Source: UBA6183 sp943372215 (GTDB lineage Bacteria; Bacteroidota; Bacteroidia; UKL13-3). From it: a stretch of 64,000 nt of DNA. Shown in pieces: positions 45,879 through 54,215 of this stretch (position 1 is the stretch's first letter; every line of letters begins with the position of its first letter). The notes below the pieces were generated by a model that was given only the letters and a program-made list of their open reading frames with translations, made no database searches and had not been told where the DNA came from. Location of the stretch: the NCBI GenBank assembly GCA_943372215.1, contig CALRXU020000003.1, positions 215,296 through 279,295 on the forward strand, in the 5' to 3' direction. Made by a program: the position numbers and the translations under genes.

Positions 45879-46727
45879 ATGACAGATTTATTTTCAAATA
45901 TACAAGAAGACAAGAAAACTTCGGTTGGAAACAGTGAAGTAGAGTATAAAACCGCCTCGTCTATTCTAACAAAGGCATCAGGTTTTATGGAAACATATGA
46001 CTTTACATTAAATCCTTACTCTGGTTGTTCATTTGGTTGCACTTACTGTTACGCTGCATTTTTTTCAAGGACAGAAGAACAAAGAAAAAATTGGGGTTAC
46101 TGGATTCAAGTAAAAGAAAACGCTTTACAACTACTCATGAAGTTTCGCAAAAAACCATTGCACGATAAAACAATTTACATGAGTAGTGTTACCGACCCAT
46201 ATCAACCCATAGAAAAAGAATTAAAATTGACAAGAAGTTTATTAAGAGAATTAGTAGACTTTCATCAACCCCGACTTGTGATTCAAACAAGAAGTCCACT
46301 AGTTACAAGGGATATAGATTTATTTAAGCAGTTCAATACTATTCAAGTAAACATGACAATCACAACGGACAGTGAAAATGTAAGAAAAGTTTTTGAGCCG
46401 CTTTGTCCATCAAATTCAAGCAGGATGAAAGCTATAAAAGAAGTCAATGATGCAGGCTTAAACACCTGTATAACTATGACACCTCTTTTACCAATTGAAG
46501 TTGCAGAAACCTTTGCTCTAAATCTCAAGGAAACGGGAATAAAAAAATTTATCGTTCAACCTTTTCACTCTGATAGAGGGAAGTTTATTGCTGGAACAAG
46601 AGATTCAGCCATGAAACTTATCAAAGATATGAATTGGACTAATGAAAAGTACAAACTGGTTGAATCCATTTTAATTAAACATATTCCTGAAATCGGTATT
46701 GGCAAGGAGGGATTCAAACCAATCTAA
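45879..46727 (+). CDS. Radical SAM protein, spore-photoproduct-lyase-like
   Basis: I take the ATG at 45879 (MTDLFSNIQEDK); upstream in-frame codons from 45753 have little coding character. The product is 282 residues. The motif CSFGCTYCY (near residues 50-58) binds the 4Fe-4S cluster. The layout that follows (NPYSGCSFGCTYCYA, YMSSVTDPYQPIEKELKLTR, VIQTRSPLVTRDIDL) matches the SPL-like/Rv2578c group of radical SAM proteins. Its substrate is unknown. The next gene starts 2 bp after its stop, so the two are an operon and probably act together. Confidence 0.88.
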   Translation: MTDLFSNIQEDKKTSVGNSEVEYKTASSILTKASGFMETYDFTLNPYSGCSFGCTYCYAAFFSRTEEQRKNWGYWIQVKENALQLLMKFRKKPLHDKTIYMSSVTDPYQPIEKELKLTRSLLRELVDFHQPRLVIQTRSPLVTRDIDLFKQFNTIQVNMTITTDSENVRKVFEPLCPSNSSRMKAIKEVNDAGLNTCITMTPLLPIEVAETFALNLKETGIKKFIVQPFHSDRGKFIAGTRDSAMKLIKDMNWTNEKYKLVESILIKHIPEIGIGKEGFKPI

Positions 46728-46729
46728 AG

Positions 46730-49294
46730 ATGAGCAAACAAGCATTAACCCAATGGCTAAAAGAGCAACAACCAAAACTTGAAACAATTCTTCTGAAAGC
46801 AGCAGAAGAGTATTACCACAACTATTCAACAAAGCAAACATTTGAATTTGATGCAAAAAAAACCGGGGAGGAACTTTGGCTTTTAAGGAGAGGCGAAGAT
46901 TTATGTTATGACAGACCGACAATCGGTTTTAATTATTCACTTTGGTATCACCCGAAAAGAATAAATACTTTTTTGCGATACTTCACAGATTTGATTTATG
47001 ATTCAAGGAACGAACCGAATATTGAAATTTTTGATTTAGGTGCAGGAACTGGAGCAGTACTCTGGGCAGTGGGTTTAGTAGTTCAAGGATTAAAAACATT
47101 GAGATTGCCTTGTCCAAAGATTCGAGTTGTAAATATTGATACAAGTGCTTTCATGATTACTTACAACTTTAATTATCTATGGAAAAATTTCGTCAGCGAA
47201 TTTCCTGAAACAGAAGAAATTTCAAAGGAAAGTGACTATAGATTAAACTCATGGTCAAATCTTGATGAAGCCAACTGTTCAAATATTTGGCTTTGTGCAA
47301 GCTATTTGTTTGACCATTCTGAAAACAGTGCATCCATTGCACAGGAATTTAAAGCAATAGTAGAGAAATACAAACCAAACAAAGTTTTACTCTTGTCTGC
47401 TTTGCAAAAGAGAACTTATGTTGACGAAGTTGCAAATATTATTCAACAATTAAACTTCAGCAGCACGAATCAAGTTTTAGACAACCAAATATTTTCGGGT
47501 TCATTAAGTAGGTTGTATCAATTCAGAAATCGTATTTCCCAAGAACATGGTTTAGGGCTGTCAGGAACACCTGAATGGAACATTGATAGTTTGTATTGCA
47601 GAGTTTTAGCAAATAATGCCCCCCTATTAGGATTAGACTTCACAGACCTTAATCTTTTTATCCAACCTGAAAGAAACAGAGCCAAAATAAAACTGACGGA
47701 ACAGCAGCAAGATGCAGCAACGATTAACAACCGACCTACCCTTGTGATTGGTCCTGCTGGCTGCGGCAAGAGCGTTGTTCTTACACAAAAAATAAAGAAT
47801 CTCTTAGAAGCAACAAAAGTTGGCAATAATTATAACCCTAATCTTAAAATTTTAGTAACGACTTTCAATAAGGGGTTAGTGAGATATTTAGGAGATTGGA
47901 TTTCCGAATTATTGGAAGCAGGAAAGTTTAAAAGAAGGTTTGGAACAAATTTCTATGGTAAGGAACAGGACTATTCATATTTTACATTTACGAACTCTTC
48001 CAAAGTAAATATTTATGTAATGCACTTTGATATTTTACCAACTAAAATTGGACGAGTTAGCTGGAAACATGTTACAAGCAATGGTGCAGATATTGAAGAT
48101 TTCCATTTGCACCAAATGCAAAACGCTATTGATAGCTACGTTTCAGTAAATAATATTGATGTAATAAGATTTCAAAAAATACTAAGTGCCGAATTTTTAC
48201 TTGATGAATATCATAGAATTGTTTATGGAAATCTATGCAATTGCTATGACAGTAAGAATCTAAATGATGTAAAATACTCAAACCTTCCTCGTGATGGTAG
48301 GGGAAGCAATCCAAAAGTTGACATCAAAACAGGAAGGAGAAGGATTGTTTGGGGAATAATCAACCTATATCTTACTCAATTAAAAAGACAAGAGCTTGAA
48401 TCATTTGTAATTCGGAGGCATAAGTGGGTCAAAAAATTAATCGCAGAAGGATTCAATGATAAATTTTCCCATATTATAGTTGATGAATTTCAGGATTGCA
48501 CAAAAGCGGATTATGAAATATTTTATCAAATGCTTCAAGACCCGAACAACTTGACTTTGGCAGGAGATATTGCACAATCAATCAATTTAGGTGCATCTTT
48601 ACACATTCCTAAAGCTGATGACCAACGAAATTTTTTAAAGAAAAAACTTGAAGGTTCATTTAGATTGCCTTTTAGAGTAAGTGAGTGCATTAAGCCGCTT
48701 TCAGAGGTTATCAATCGTAAATTTGGGGAGAGAGAAGGGATACAAGCTGATATTATTAATCCATACAAAGGGGCTCCGCCAGGTTCAAGACCAATTTTTG
48801 TTTATGCAAAAGACATAAATTCAGCGGTAGAAAAAATTACAGAAATTTTCTTGTCTTATAAAGATGCATTGAAACTTGACAAGGTTTCAATCTTTGAACG
48901 AGATGTTGAATTAAAAAATGCTTTGGTTCAAAACCAAACTCCTGCAGAAGATGAAATTATTTTAAAGGCAAAAGGACTCGAAAAGAACTGTGTAGTTTGG
49001 TCAACACGAATAAATGTTGACACAAATACAGAAAAAGAAGAGTTTGTATATACTATTCTTACACGAACAGTCAGCTTATTAATTATTGTAGTATTTCCAA
49101 ATATTCAACAAGACTATAATAACATTATTAAACAATTTGTAGAGAATAGACTGATTCGTTGGGATGAAGAATCTGAAATAAAATATCAAGAAATTAGACA
49201 AACAAGTCAAGTGATGGATAATCAAGATGACCAAGACAATACAGAGGATAATCAGGTAGGGAATGAAGAAAATATTGACACACTTATCGTTTAA
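46730..49294 (+). CDS. Methyltransferase-like/SF1 (UvrD-like) helicase fusion
   Basis: The 854-residue protein joins two parts. Residues about 70-240 look like a Rossmann methyltransferase: the motif IFDLGAGTGAVLWAV lies near 100. Residues about 325-810 are a UvrD-like helicase: Walker A GPAGCGKS near 341, DEFQD near 585, GDIAQS near 610, SFRLPFRVSECI near 645, KGLEKNCVVW and YTILTRTVSL near 745-785. The tail is acidic. UvrD-like proteins unwind or remodel nucleic acid with ATP. The fusion with a methyltransferase-like domain and the radical SAM partner suggests a DNA or RNA repair or defence role, which is inference. The methyltransferase assignment rests mainly on motif I. Confidence 0.82.
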   Translation: MSKQALTQWLKEQQPKLETILLKAAEEYYHNYSTKQTFEFDAKKTGEELWLLRRGEDLCYDRPTIGFNYSLWYHPKRINTFLRYFTDLIYDSRNEPNIEIFDLGAGTGAVLWAVGLVVQGLKTLRLPCPKIRVVNIDTSAFMITYNFNYLWKNFVSEFPETEEISKESDYRLNSWSNLDEANCSNIWLCASYLFDHSENSASIAQEFKAIVEKYKPNKVLLLSALQKRTYVDEVANIIQQLNFSSTNQVLDNQIFSGSLSRLYQFRNRISQEHGLGLSGTPEWNIDSLYCRVLANNAPLLGLDFTDLNLFIQPERNRAKIKLTEQQQDAATINNRPTLVIGPAGCGKSVVLTQKIKNLLEATKVGNNYNPNLKILVTTFNKGLVRYLGDWISELLEAGKFKRRFGTNFYGKEQDYSYFTFTNSSKVNIYVMHFDILPTKIGRVSWKHVTSNGADIEDFHLHQMQNAIDSYVSVNNIDVIRFQKILSAEFLLDEYHRIVYGNLCNCYDSKNLNDVKYSNLPRDGRGSNPKVDIKTGRRRIVWGIINLYLTQLKRQELESFVIRRHKWVKKLIAEGFNDKFSHIIVDEFQDCTKADYEIFYQMLQDPNNLTLAGDIAQSINLGASLHIPKADDQRNFLKKKLEGSFRLPFRVSECIKPLSEVINRKFGEREGIQADIINPYKGAPPGSRPIFVYAKDINSAVEKITEIFLSYKDALKLDKVSIFERDVELKNALVQNQTPAEDEIILKAKGLEKNCVVWSTRINVDTNTEKEEFVYTILTRTVSLLIIVVFPNIQQDYNNIIKQFVENRLIRWDEESEIKYQEIRQTSQVMDNQDDQDNTEDNQVGNEENIDTLIV

Positions 49295-49667
49295 CACCAA
49301 TGCATTTTCAAGCACACCAGATAGTGCAATGGTTATATATAAACCTGACACGACAGCACTTCAGAAACGCAGAAGAGCAACTTATAAGAGCACCTAACCC
49401 AAAGGCAGGTTTCGTCTTCGTTTGACTGTTTTGTTGTGAAAAAAAATTCAATTATACGAACAAAATTTTTCCCTGAAAAGCCTCCCGTAAACAATCCCTA
49501 AAACGTCAGGTTATGAAAAACTATGTTAGAATATTAAAATACCTTAAGACTTAGGCTGATAATTTTCATATACCGTGCTTGAAAGTGGTACATTTCTAGT
49601 ATTTTCCCACCATAATGTTAGCGGAAATGGCACGAAACCCAACAGACCAAAAACTTTGACAAAACAA
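49295..49667. other. Intergenic stretch between helicase and Crp gene
   Basis: No gene is credible. Two phrases resemble other module edges: GTTTAACACC after the helicase stop (compare GTTTAGCACC at 50259) and GTTAGCGG at 49617 (compare 52151). They may be degenerate module boundaries; I do not claim integron attC sites. Confidence 0.4.
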
Positions 49668-50246
49668 ATGGAGCAAATTAGACAGATAATGGAACAAATG
49701 ATTAAGGTCTCGGAAGACGAACTAAACGGCTTCCTTGACAAAGCCATTACTAAGACTTTTAAACGACAGGAAATTATAAGCAGACCAAATATAGTTCCTA
49801 ATGATATATTTTTTATCAATAAAGGTATTATTAGAGTTTCCATAACAGATAACGGAGGAACTGAACACACAATACATTTTGCATTAGAAAATCAATTTAT
49901 TGCTGACTATTCAAACTTTATTCAAAAGCAGCCTTCTATTTATAGTTTGCAGGCTTTGGAAGAAACCGAAGTAATTATTTTGCCTCGTTCTACCATTGAA
50001 TGGGGTTACAAAAACCTAACTGAAGGACAAAAAATGGGGCGACTTATTGCCGAGTATTATTTTATTTATCAAGACGACCGTATCAAAAATCTTTATGTAA
50101 GGCCTCCAAAAGAACGGTATGACAGTATCACGGAAGTTTTTCCAAACATACACAACAGAGTGCCACAACATATGATTGCCTCTTACTTGGGTATTACACC
50201 CATACATTTGAGCAGACTTAAAAAAGCCGTTTTGGAAAAACTATAA
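49668..50246 (+). CDS. Crp/Fnr-family transcriptional regulator
   Basis: I use the ATG at 49668 (MEQIRQIMEQ), which follows an upstream non-coding-like stretch in frame. The product is about 192 residues. A cyclic-nucleotide-binding-like beta domain covers residues about 25-110 (FFINKGIIRVSITDNGGTEH, then FALENQFIADYSNF). A C-terminal helical part ends in an HTH (HMIASYLGITPIHLSRLKKA). It fits the Crp/Fnr-like regulators common in Bacteroidota. It precedes the SRPBCC and SDR genes and may control them. Confidence 0.85.
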   Translation: MEQIRQIMEQMIKVSEDELNGFLDKAITKTFKRQEIISRPNIVPNDIFFINKGIIRVSITDNGGTEHTIHFALENQFIADYSNFIQKQPSIYSLQALEETEVIILPRSTIEWGYKNLTEGQKMGRLIAEYYFIYQDDRIKNLYVRPPKERYDSITEVFPNIHNRVPQHMIASYLGITPIHLSRLKKAVLEKL

Positions 50247-50313
50247 ACATTTGTTATCGTTTAGCACCTATTAAACTGCCGACTTTTGCATTGTAATTTA
50301 AACAAAAATTGTA

Positions 50314-50856
50314 ATGACAAAATTCATTTTGACTTTGGCGATTTTCGCCATTTCATTTTCTGTTTTAGCATAGCTAAGTAATTCAGAAAAAATTAATTGG
50401 CCAGCTAGTTACGAGCCTTCAAAAAGTAAATTCTATGTTCATAACGAAATAGAAATAAATGCCAAACCCGAAATTGTTTGGGCTTATCTAATTGATGCTT
50501 TAAAGTGGCAATCTTGGTACAAAGGAGCTAAAAATGTTTCTTTTGTTGAGCCAATGGACACATTTCTAAACTCAAAATCAGTGTTCAAATGGGAAACTAT
50601 GGGACTGAAATTTCAATCTACTATTAAAGAATTTGAACCCAACAGACTTTTGGCTTGGGAAACTAAAAAGAGAAGTATTAAAGGCTACCACGTTTGGTTA
50701 ATTGTTGCTACTGAAAAGGGCTGTAAAGTTATCACAGACGAAAGCCAAAATGGTTGGCTTACCTTTTTTGAAAAGACTTTTCAAGGAAAGAAACTAAAAA
50801 GGCTACACGATGTTTGGCTTGCTGAATTAAAAAAGAAATCAGAAAACCAAAACTAA
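50314..50856 (+). pseudogene. SRPBCC-family gene interrupted by an amber stop
   Basis: From ATG 50314 the frame encodes a signal-like sequence (MTKFILTLAIFAISFSVLA), then TAG at 50371-50373, then continues in the same frame as an SRPBCC/START-like domain (NEIEINAKPEIVWAYLIDAL, WQSWYKGAKNVSFVEPMD, WETMGLKFQSTIKEFEP, DESQNGWLTFFEKTFQG) to 50856. Without the stop it would be a complete protein of about 180 residues. The later ATG at 50554 would give only a truncated fold. It may be a recent pseudogene, a sequencing error or a read-through gene. Confidence 0.75.
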
Positions 50857-50862
50857 CCCAAA

Positions 50863-51642
50863 ATGAAAGAATACATTTTAATAACAGGGGCAAGTTCAGG
50901 CATTGGCTATGAAATGGCAAAACAACTTGCATCAAAAAATTATAATTTGCTTTTAGTGGCAAGAAGCGAAGACAAATTACAAAAACTTCAACAGGAATTA
51001 ACTGTACAATATAAAATTGAAGTGGAATATTTGCTTTATGATTTGTCCGAGCCGAATTCTGCACAAGATTTATATAATCACATAAAACAAAAGAATTATT
51101 TGGTAACAGGCTTGATTAATAATGCAGGTTTTGGCGATTATGGAAATTTCACTGAAATGCCTTTGAAAAAAGACGAAGAAATGATTGCTGTAAACATTAC
51201 CACATTAGTTGGGCTTACAAAGCTTTTTGGTGCTGATATGGCAAAACAAGGGAAAGGAAAAATTATGAATGTAGCTTCGTTACTTTCATTTTTGCCTTTT
51301 CCTTATTATTCAGTTTATTCAGCAACCAAAAGTTTTGTATTAGCTTTTACTGAAACGGTTGCAACCGAGTTGGAAAGAACAGGAGTAATTGTAACAGCAC
51401 TTTGCCCGGGAACAGTTGAAACATCATTTCATACAGACGCAATGAGAAAGACAAAGGCAATGAGTGCCAACAAACCAATGCCAGCAGATGTAGTAGCAAA
51501 AGCAGGTGTAGAACTCTTTTTAAATGGAAAAGGCAAAAAAATTGTCGGGTTTATGAATTGGTTTTTGAGTAATTTACCACGAGTGACACCCGACTATATA
51601 ATGATGAAAATTAAAAAGAATTTAGCAAGTATAAAACATTAA
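50863..51642 (+). CDS. Short-chain dehydrogenase/reductase
   Basis: The 259-residue protein has the SDR hallmarks: TGASSGIG at residues 8-15 for NAD(P) binding, NNAG near 85, the catalytic Ser in NVASLLSF and YSATK near 153. It is a classical SDR of the DltE/YqjQ-like group by general appearance, with a substrate that cannot be told. It starts 6 bp after the SRPBCC frame and is probably co-transcribed with it. Confidence 0.9.
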   Translation: MKEYILITGASSGIGYEMAKQLASKNYNLLLVARSEDKLQKLQQELTVQYKIEVEYLLYDLSEPNSAQDLYNHIKQKNYLVTGLINNAGFGDYGNFTEMPLKKDEEMIAVNITTLVGLTKLFGADMAKQGKGKIMNVASLLSFLPFPYYSVYSATKSFVLAFTETVATELERTGVIVTALCPGTVETSFHTDAMRKTKAMSANKPMPADVVAKAGVELFLNGKGKKIVGFMNWFLSNLPRVTPDYIMMKIKKNLASIKH

Positions 51643-51813
51643 CGGACAAACCCACTACCGTTAACAAGGTATTGCCAAAAGCGGGGCTGATGGAAGTATT
51701 TGAGCATTTATACAAATATTAGCTTTTTTGCAAAATTTGAACTGCCGGTTTTTAGATGCTCCCTTTTTCGCAATACTAGAACCGTTAACACGTTAAACTT
51801 ATCGCAGTACCCT

Positions 51814-51847
51814 CCTAGCCAACACGGCAGCGTACTGGTATTGAGGT
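51814..51847. repeat. Possible left boundary repeat of the defence module
   Basis: CCTAGCCAACACGGCAGC, then TTGAGGT, resembles 60106-60139 (CCTAACCACCAACGGCAGC, then TTGAGGT) with small indels. The pair brackets the GmrSD, RM, invertase and metacaspase genes. The similarity is modest and may be chance. Confidence 0.3.
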
Positions 51848-51862
51848 GTAAGAAAGTACCAT

Positions 51863-51989
51863 TTTTCAGTTTCATGCCCCTAAAAGGGCGTTTTAGAAAC
51901 AAAATACCCCCTTTTAGAAAAAAGAGTGTTTTCCCTAATAAAAAAGGGGTTTTTACTCTTGATTTGAATATGGGTTTGAGGTAAATTTG
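51863..51989 (+). promoter_or_regulatory. Hairpin-promoter element, copy 3 (upstream of GmrSD-like gene)
   Basis: This copy matches 45443-45570 closely. The TTG (51959-51961) and TAAATTTG (51982-51989) are 20 bases apart and match the promoter consensus. The AAGAGTGTTTTCCCT/AGGGGTTTTTACTCTT dyad directly precedes it. The GmrSD-like gene begins 220 bases downstream. Confidence 0.65.
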
Positions 51990-52039
51990 AAGAATGGAAT
52001 AAAACGTGCAACTTTAATCAATAACCAAATTAAAACTAA

Positions 52040-52123
52040 ATGACTAAAAATATTTTGCAACAACAAAACAGCGAATTATTTAACAGAACCGACCTTATTA
52101 TTCAAGATTGTGCGGTAGGTTAA
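52040..52123 (+). pseudogene. Possible remnant of a DUF1016-type nuclease start
   Basis: A 27-codon frame reads MTKNILQQQNSELFNRTDLI followed by IQDCAVG and a stop. The LFNR-x3-LI-like segment resembles the first helix of DUF1016 (YhcG-like) nucleases. The match is short. It may equally be chance. Confidence 0.2.
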
Positions 52124-52208
52124 TCAAATAGTTGCACAGATAAGTAAGTTAGCGGTAATTTTATCACGACAGTACCTCCAACAAAACTAACCACAAAAAA
52201 AGACAATT

Positions 52209-54050
52209 ATGGAAGTTCAACCAGACAAACAAAACATTGACAAACTTTTCTCTAACACGACTTACTACATTGACTTTTACCAAAGACAATACAAGTGGAC
52301 GGACGAACCAGTGAAGCGACTCCTTGACGATGTGTTTTATAAATTCAATGAGGAGTATAAAAAGTATAAGGACTTGAGTTTGCCTTTAGACCAAGTTATC
52401 AGCAAATATTCTTGGTATTACCTAAACACATATGTAACCAATCATGTGGACGGCAAACTTTACGTTGTGGACGGACAGCAGCGTTTGACAACTCTGACTT
52501 TAATTCTTATCAAGCTCAAACATCTCTCAAAAAATTTCGGCTCTCAGCTTGACGGTTGGATTGGACAGAAAATAGTTGGACTTTCGGGCTACAAAACAGA
52601 TTTTTGGATGAACCATGAGGCACATAAAGCCGCAATGCAAGGACTATTTGACGGCAAGCCAGCAGACCAAATTAAAACTGAGAGCGGACTGACGGCACAG
52701 AACATGGTGACAAACTACGGAGTAGTTGCATTACGACTTGACAGCGAACTTACAGATATTCATCGTCTTGAAAGTTTCGTTTTCTATTACATGCACAGAC
52801 TTGTTCTGATAAACTTAAATGTTGAGCAGACAGATGTTCCTATGGTTTTCGAAGTCATCAATGATAGAGGAGTTAAACTCAAACCTTATGAAATTTTAAA
52901 AGGCAAACTTTTGGGACAAATCTCAAAAGAAGAATTGGACGGACTTAAACTAAATGAACTTTGGGAAGGACAAATTTCAACCGTAAATGCTTTTAAGGAA
53001 GATGAGATAGACCAATTTTTCATCTATTTTCTAAAAGCAAAATTTGCCGACACTATTGGCGAAGGCAGACGATATGATAAAGATTATCATCGAGTAATAT
53101 TTTCAGAGAAAAACCTAAATCTTGACCACAACCCACAAGAAGTAAAAAGGTTTCTACAAAACGATTTCAAATACTACACAAAACTTTATGCAAAAGTCTT
53201 CAAGTATTATTCAGATGTAAATTCAATTGACGGCAGTTATGCTTCTGTATATTACAACAGTTTGACTGAAAGAGATAGTCAATTTCTTTTAATTCTATCT
53301 GCATGTGAATTGAACGACAAACAAGAAGATGAAAAAATAAAGACTGTTGCCTATGAGGTTGACCGACTATTTTGTTTGCTTCAACTTCAAAGAAGCTACA
53401 ACAGTAATGCTTTCAATATTGCTGTCTTTAAAATTAGTTCGGAGATTAGAAACAGAGATGCTTCTGCAATTAGACCTGCGTTTGAGAAAATTCTTTTGGA
53501 ACTTCTAACAGAAGCTAGAGGTGTGCAAGCCCCTACTTCATTATCTTATGGTTTCTTCAAAGAAACAGGAATTGAATTAGACAAGCGTTTCAAAAGATAC
53601 TTCTTCGCAAGGATTGAAAAGTTTATAGCTGACAACACAAAACTAAAAGTGAAACATTCTCTCTATGACCTTGTCCAAAATACGGGTTCAGTAAACGGAT
53701 TTCACATTGAACACATACTTGCAGACAATGATGAAAATCTTGCAATATTTGGAGGTGATGAAGATAAATTCAAGAGTGAAAGAAACCGCCTTGGCGGTTT
53801 GTTACTCTTGAAGGGTAAAGACAATATTTCAAGTAACAACGAGACTTATAAGAAGAAACTAAAGTCATACGCAAACACACTTTATTGGAATGAAACATTG
53901 CGAGAGGACAGCTATAAATCAAAACTTGATTTTACAGACATGATTAAGCAATACAATCTAAAATTTAGACCAATGAATGATTTTGGACAAGCAGAACTAG
54001 AGGAACGGCACAAGTTACTGTTTGATATGGTAACACACATTTGGAACTAA
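52209..54050 (+). CDS. GmrSD-like DUF262/DUF1524 HNH endonuclease
   Basis: The 613-residue protein has an N-terminal DUF262 (ParB/GmrS-like) domain: YYIDFYQRQYKWTDEPVKRL near residues 19-40 and VVDGQQRLTTLTLILIKLKH near 85-104. The C-terminal half has the DUF1524 HNH pattern: NGFHIEHILADN near 495-505, then RNRLGGLLLLKGKDNISSNN near 525-545. GmrSD enzymes are type IV restriction systems that cut modified DNA. It is in the same orientation as and 165 bp upstream of the RM gene, so they may form one module. Expression is likely from the hairpin-promoter element upstream. Confidence 0.88.
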   Translation: MEVQPDKQNIDKLFSNTTYYIDFYQRQYKWTDEPVKRLLDDVFYKFNEEYKKYKDLSLPLDQVISKYSWYYLNTYVTNHVDGKLYVVDGQQRLTTLTLILIKLKHLSKNFGSQLDGWIGQKIVGLSGYKTDFWMNHEAHKAAMQGLFDGKPADQIKTESGLTAQNMVTNYGVVALRLDSELTDIHRLESFVFYYMHRLVLINLNVEQTDVPMVFEVINDRGVKLKPYEILKGKLLGQISKEELDGLKLNELWEGQISTVNAFKEDEIDQFFIYFLKAKFADTIGEGRRYDKDYHRVIFSEKNLNLDHNPQEVKRFLQNDFKYYTKLYAKVFKYYSDVNSIDGSYASVYYNSLTERDSQFLLILSACELNDKQEDEKIKTVAYEVDRLFCLLQLQRSYNSNAFNIAVFKISSEIRNRDASAIRPAFEKILLELLTEARGVQAPTSLSYGFFKETGIELDKRFKRYFFARIEKFIADNTKLKVKHSLYDLVQNTGSVNGFHIEHILADNDENLAIFGGDEDKFKSERNRLGGLLLLKGKDNISSNNETYKKKLKSYANTLYWNETLREDSYKSKLDFTDMIKQYNLKFRPMNDFGQAELEERHKLLFDMVTHIWN

Positions 54051-54215
54051 TGACAGACGAAAGAAGTAATGCAAGTGATAAAGGATGTTGATGTTAGGGA
54101 TTCCAAGCTTCGCAGATAGGTTAGCAGTATCCGTTAACAATTTGACCGCAATTTTGGACTGGAAAACGGTTTTAAAACTTAACTTAGCGACCTTATACTT
54201 GACAAAGAATATTTG

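Larger units (their letters stand above)
51643..52208. other. Intergenic region before the GmrSD/RM module
   Basis: The stretch holds the third hairpin-promoter element (51863-51989), a short open frame (52040-52123, 27 codons, MTKNILQQQNSELFNRTDLI) that might be the start of a lost DUF1016-type nuclease gene, and a spacer similar to that at 45687-45728. Otherwise nothing is seen. Confidence 0.5.

Noticed and set aside
49287..49640. Integron attC-like phrases (GTTTAACACC, GTTAGCGG)
   Set aside because: The pair does not fit the GTTRRRY and RYYYAAC core rules well, and no integrase is visible.
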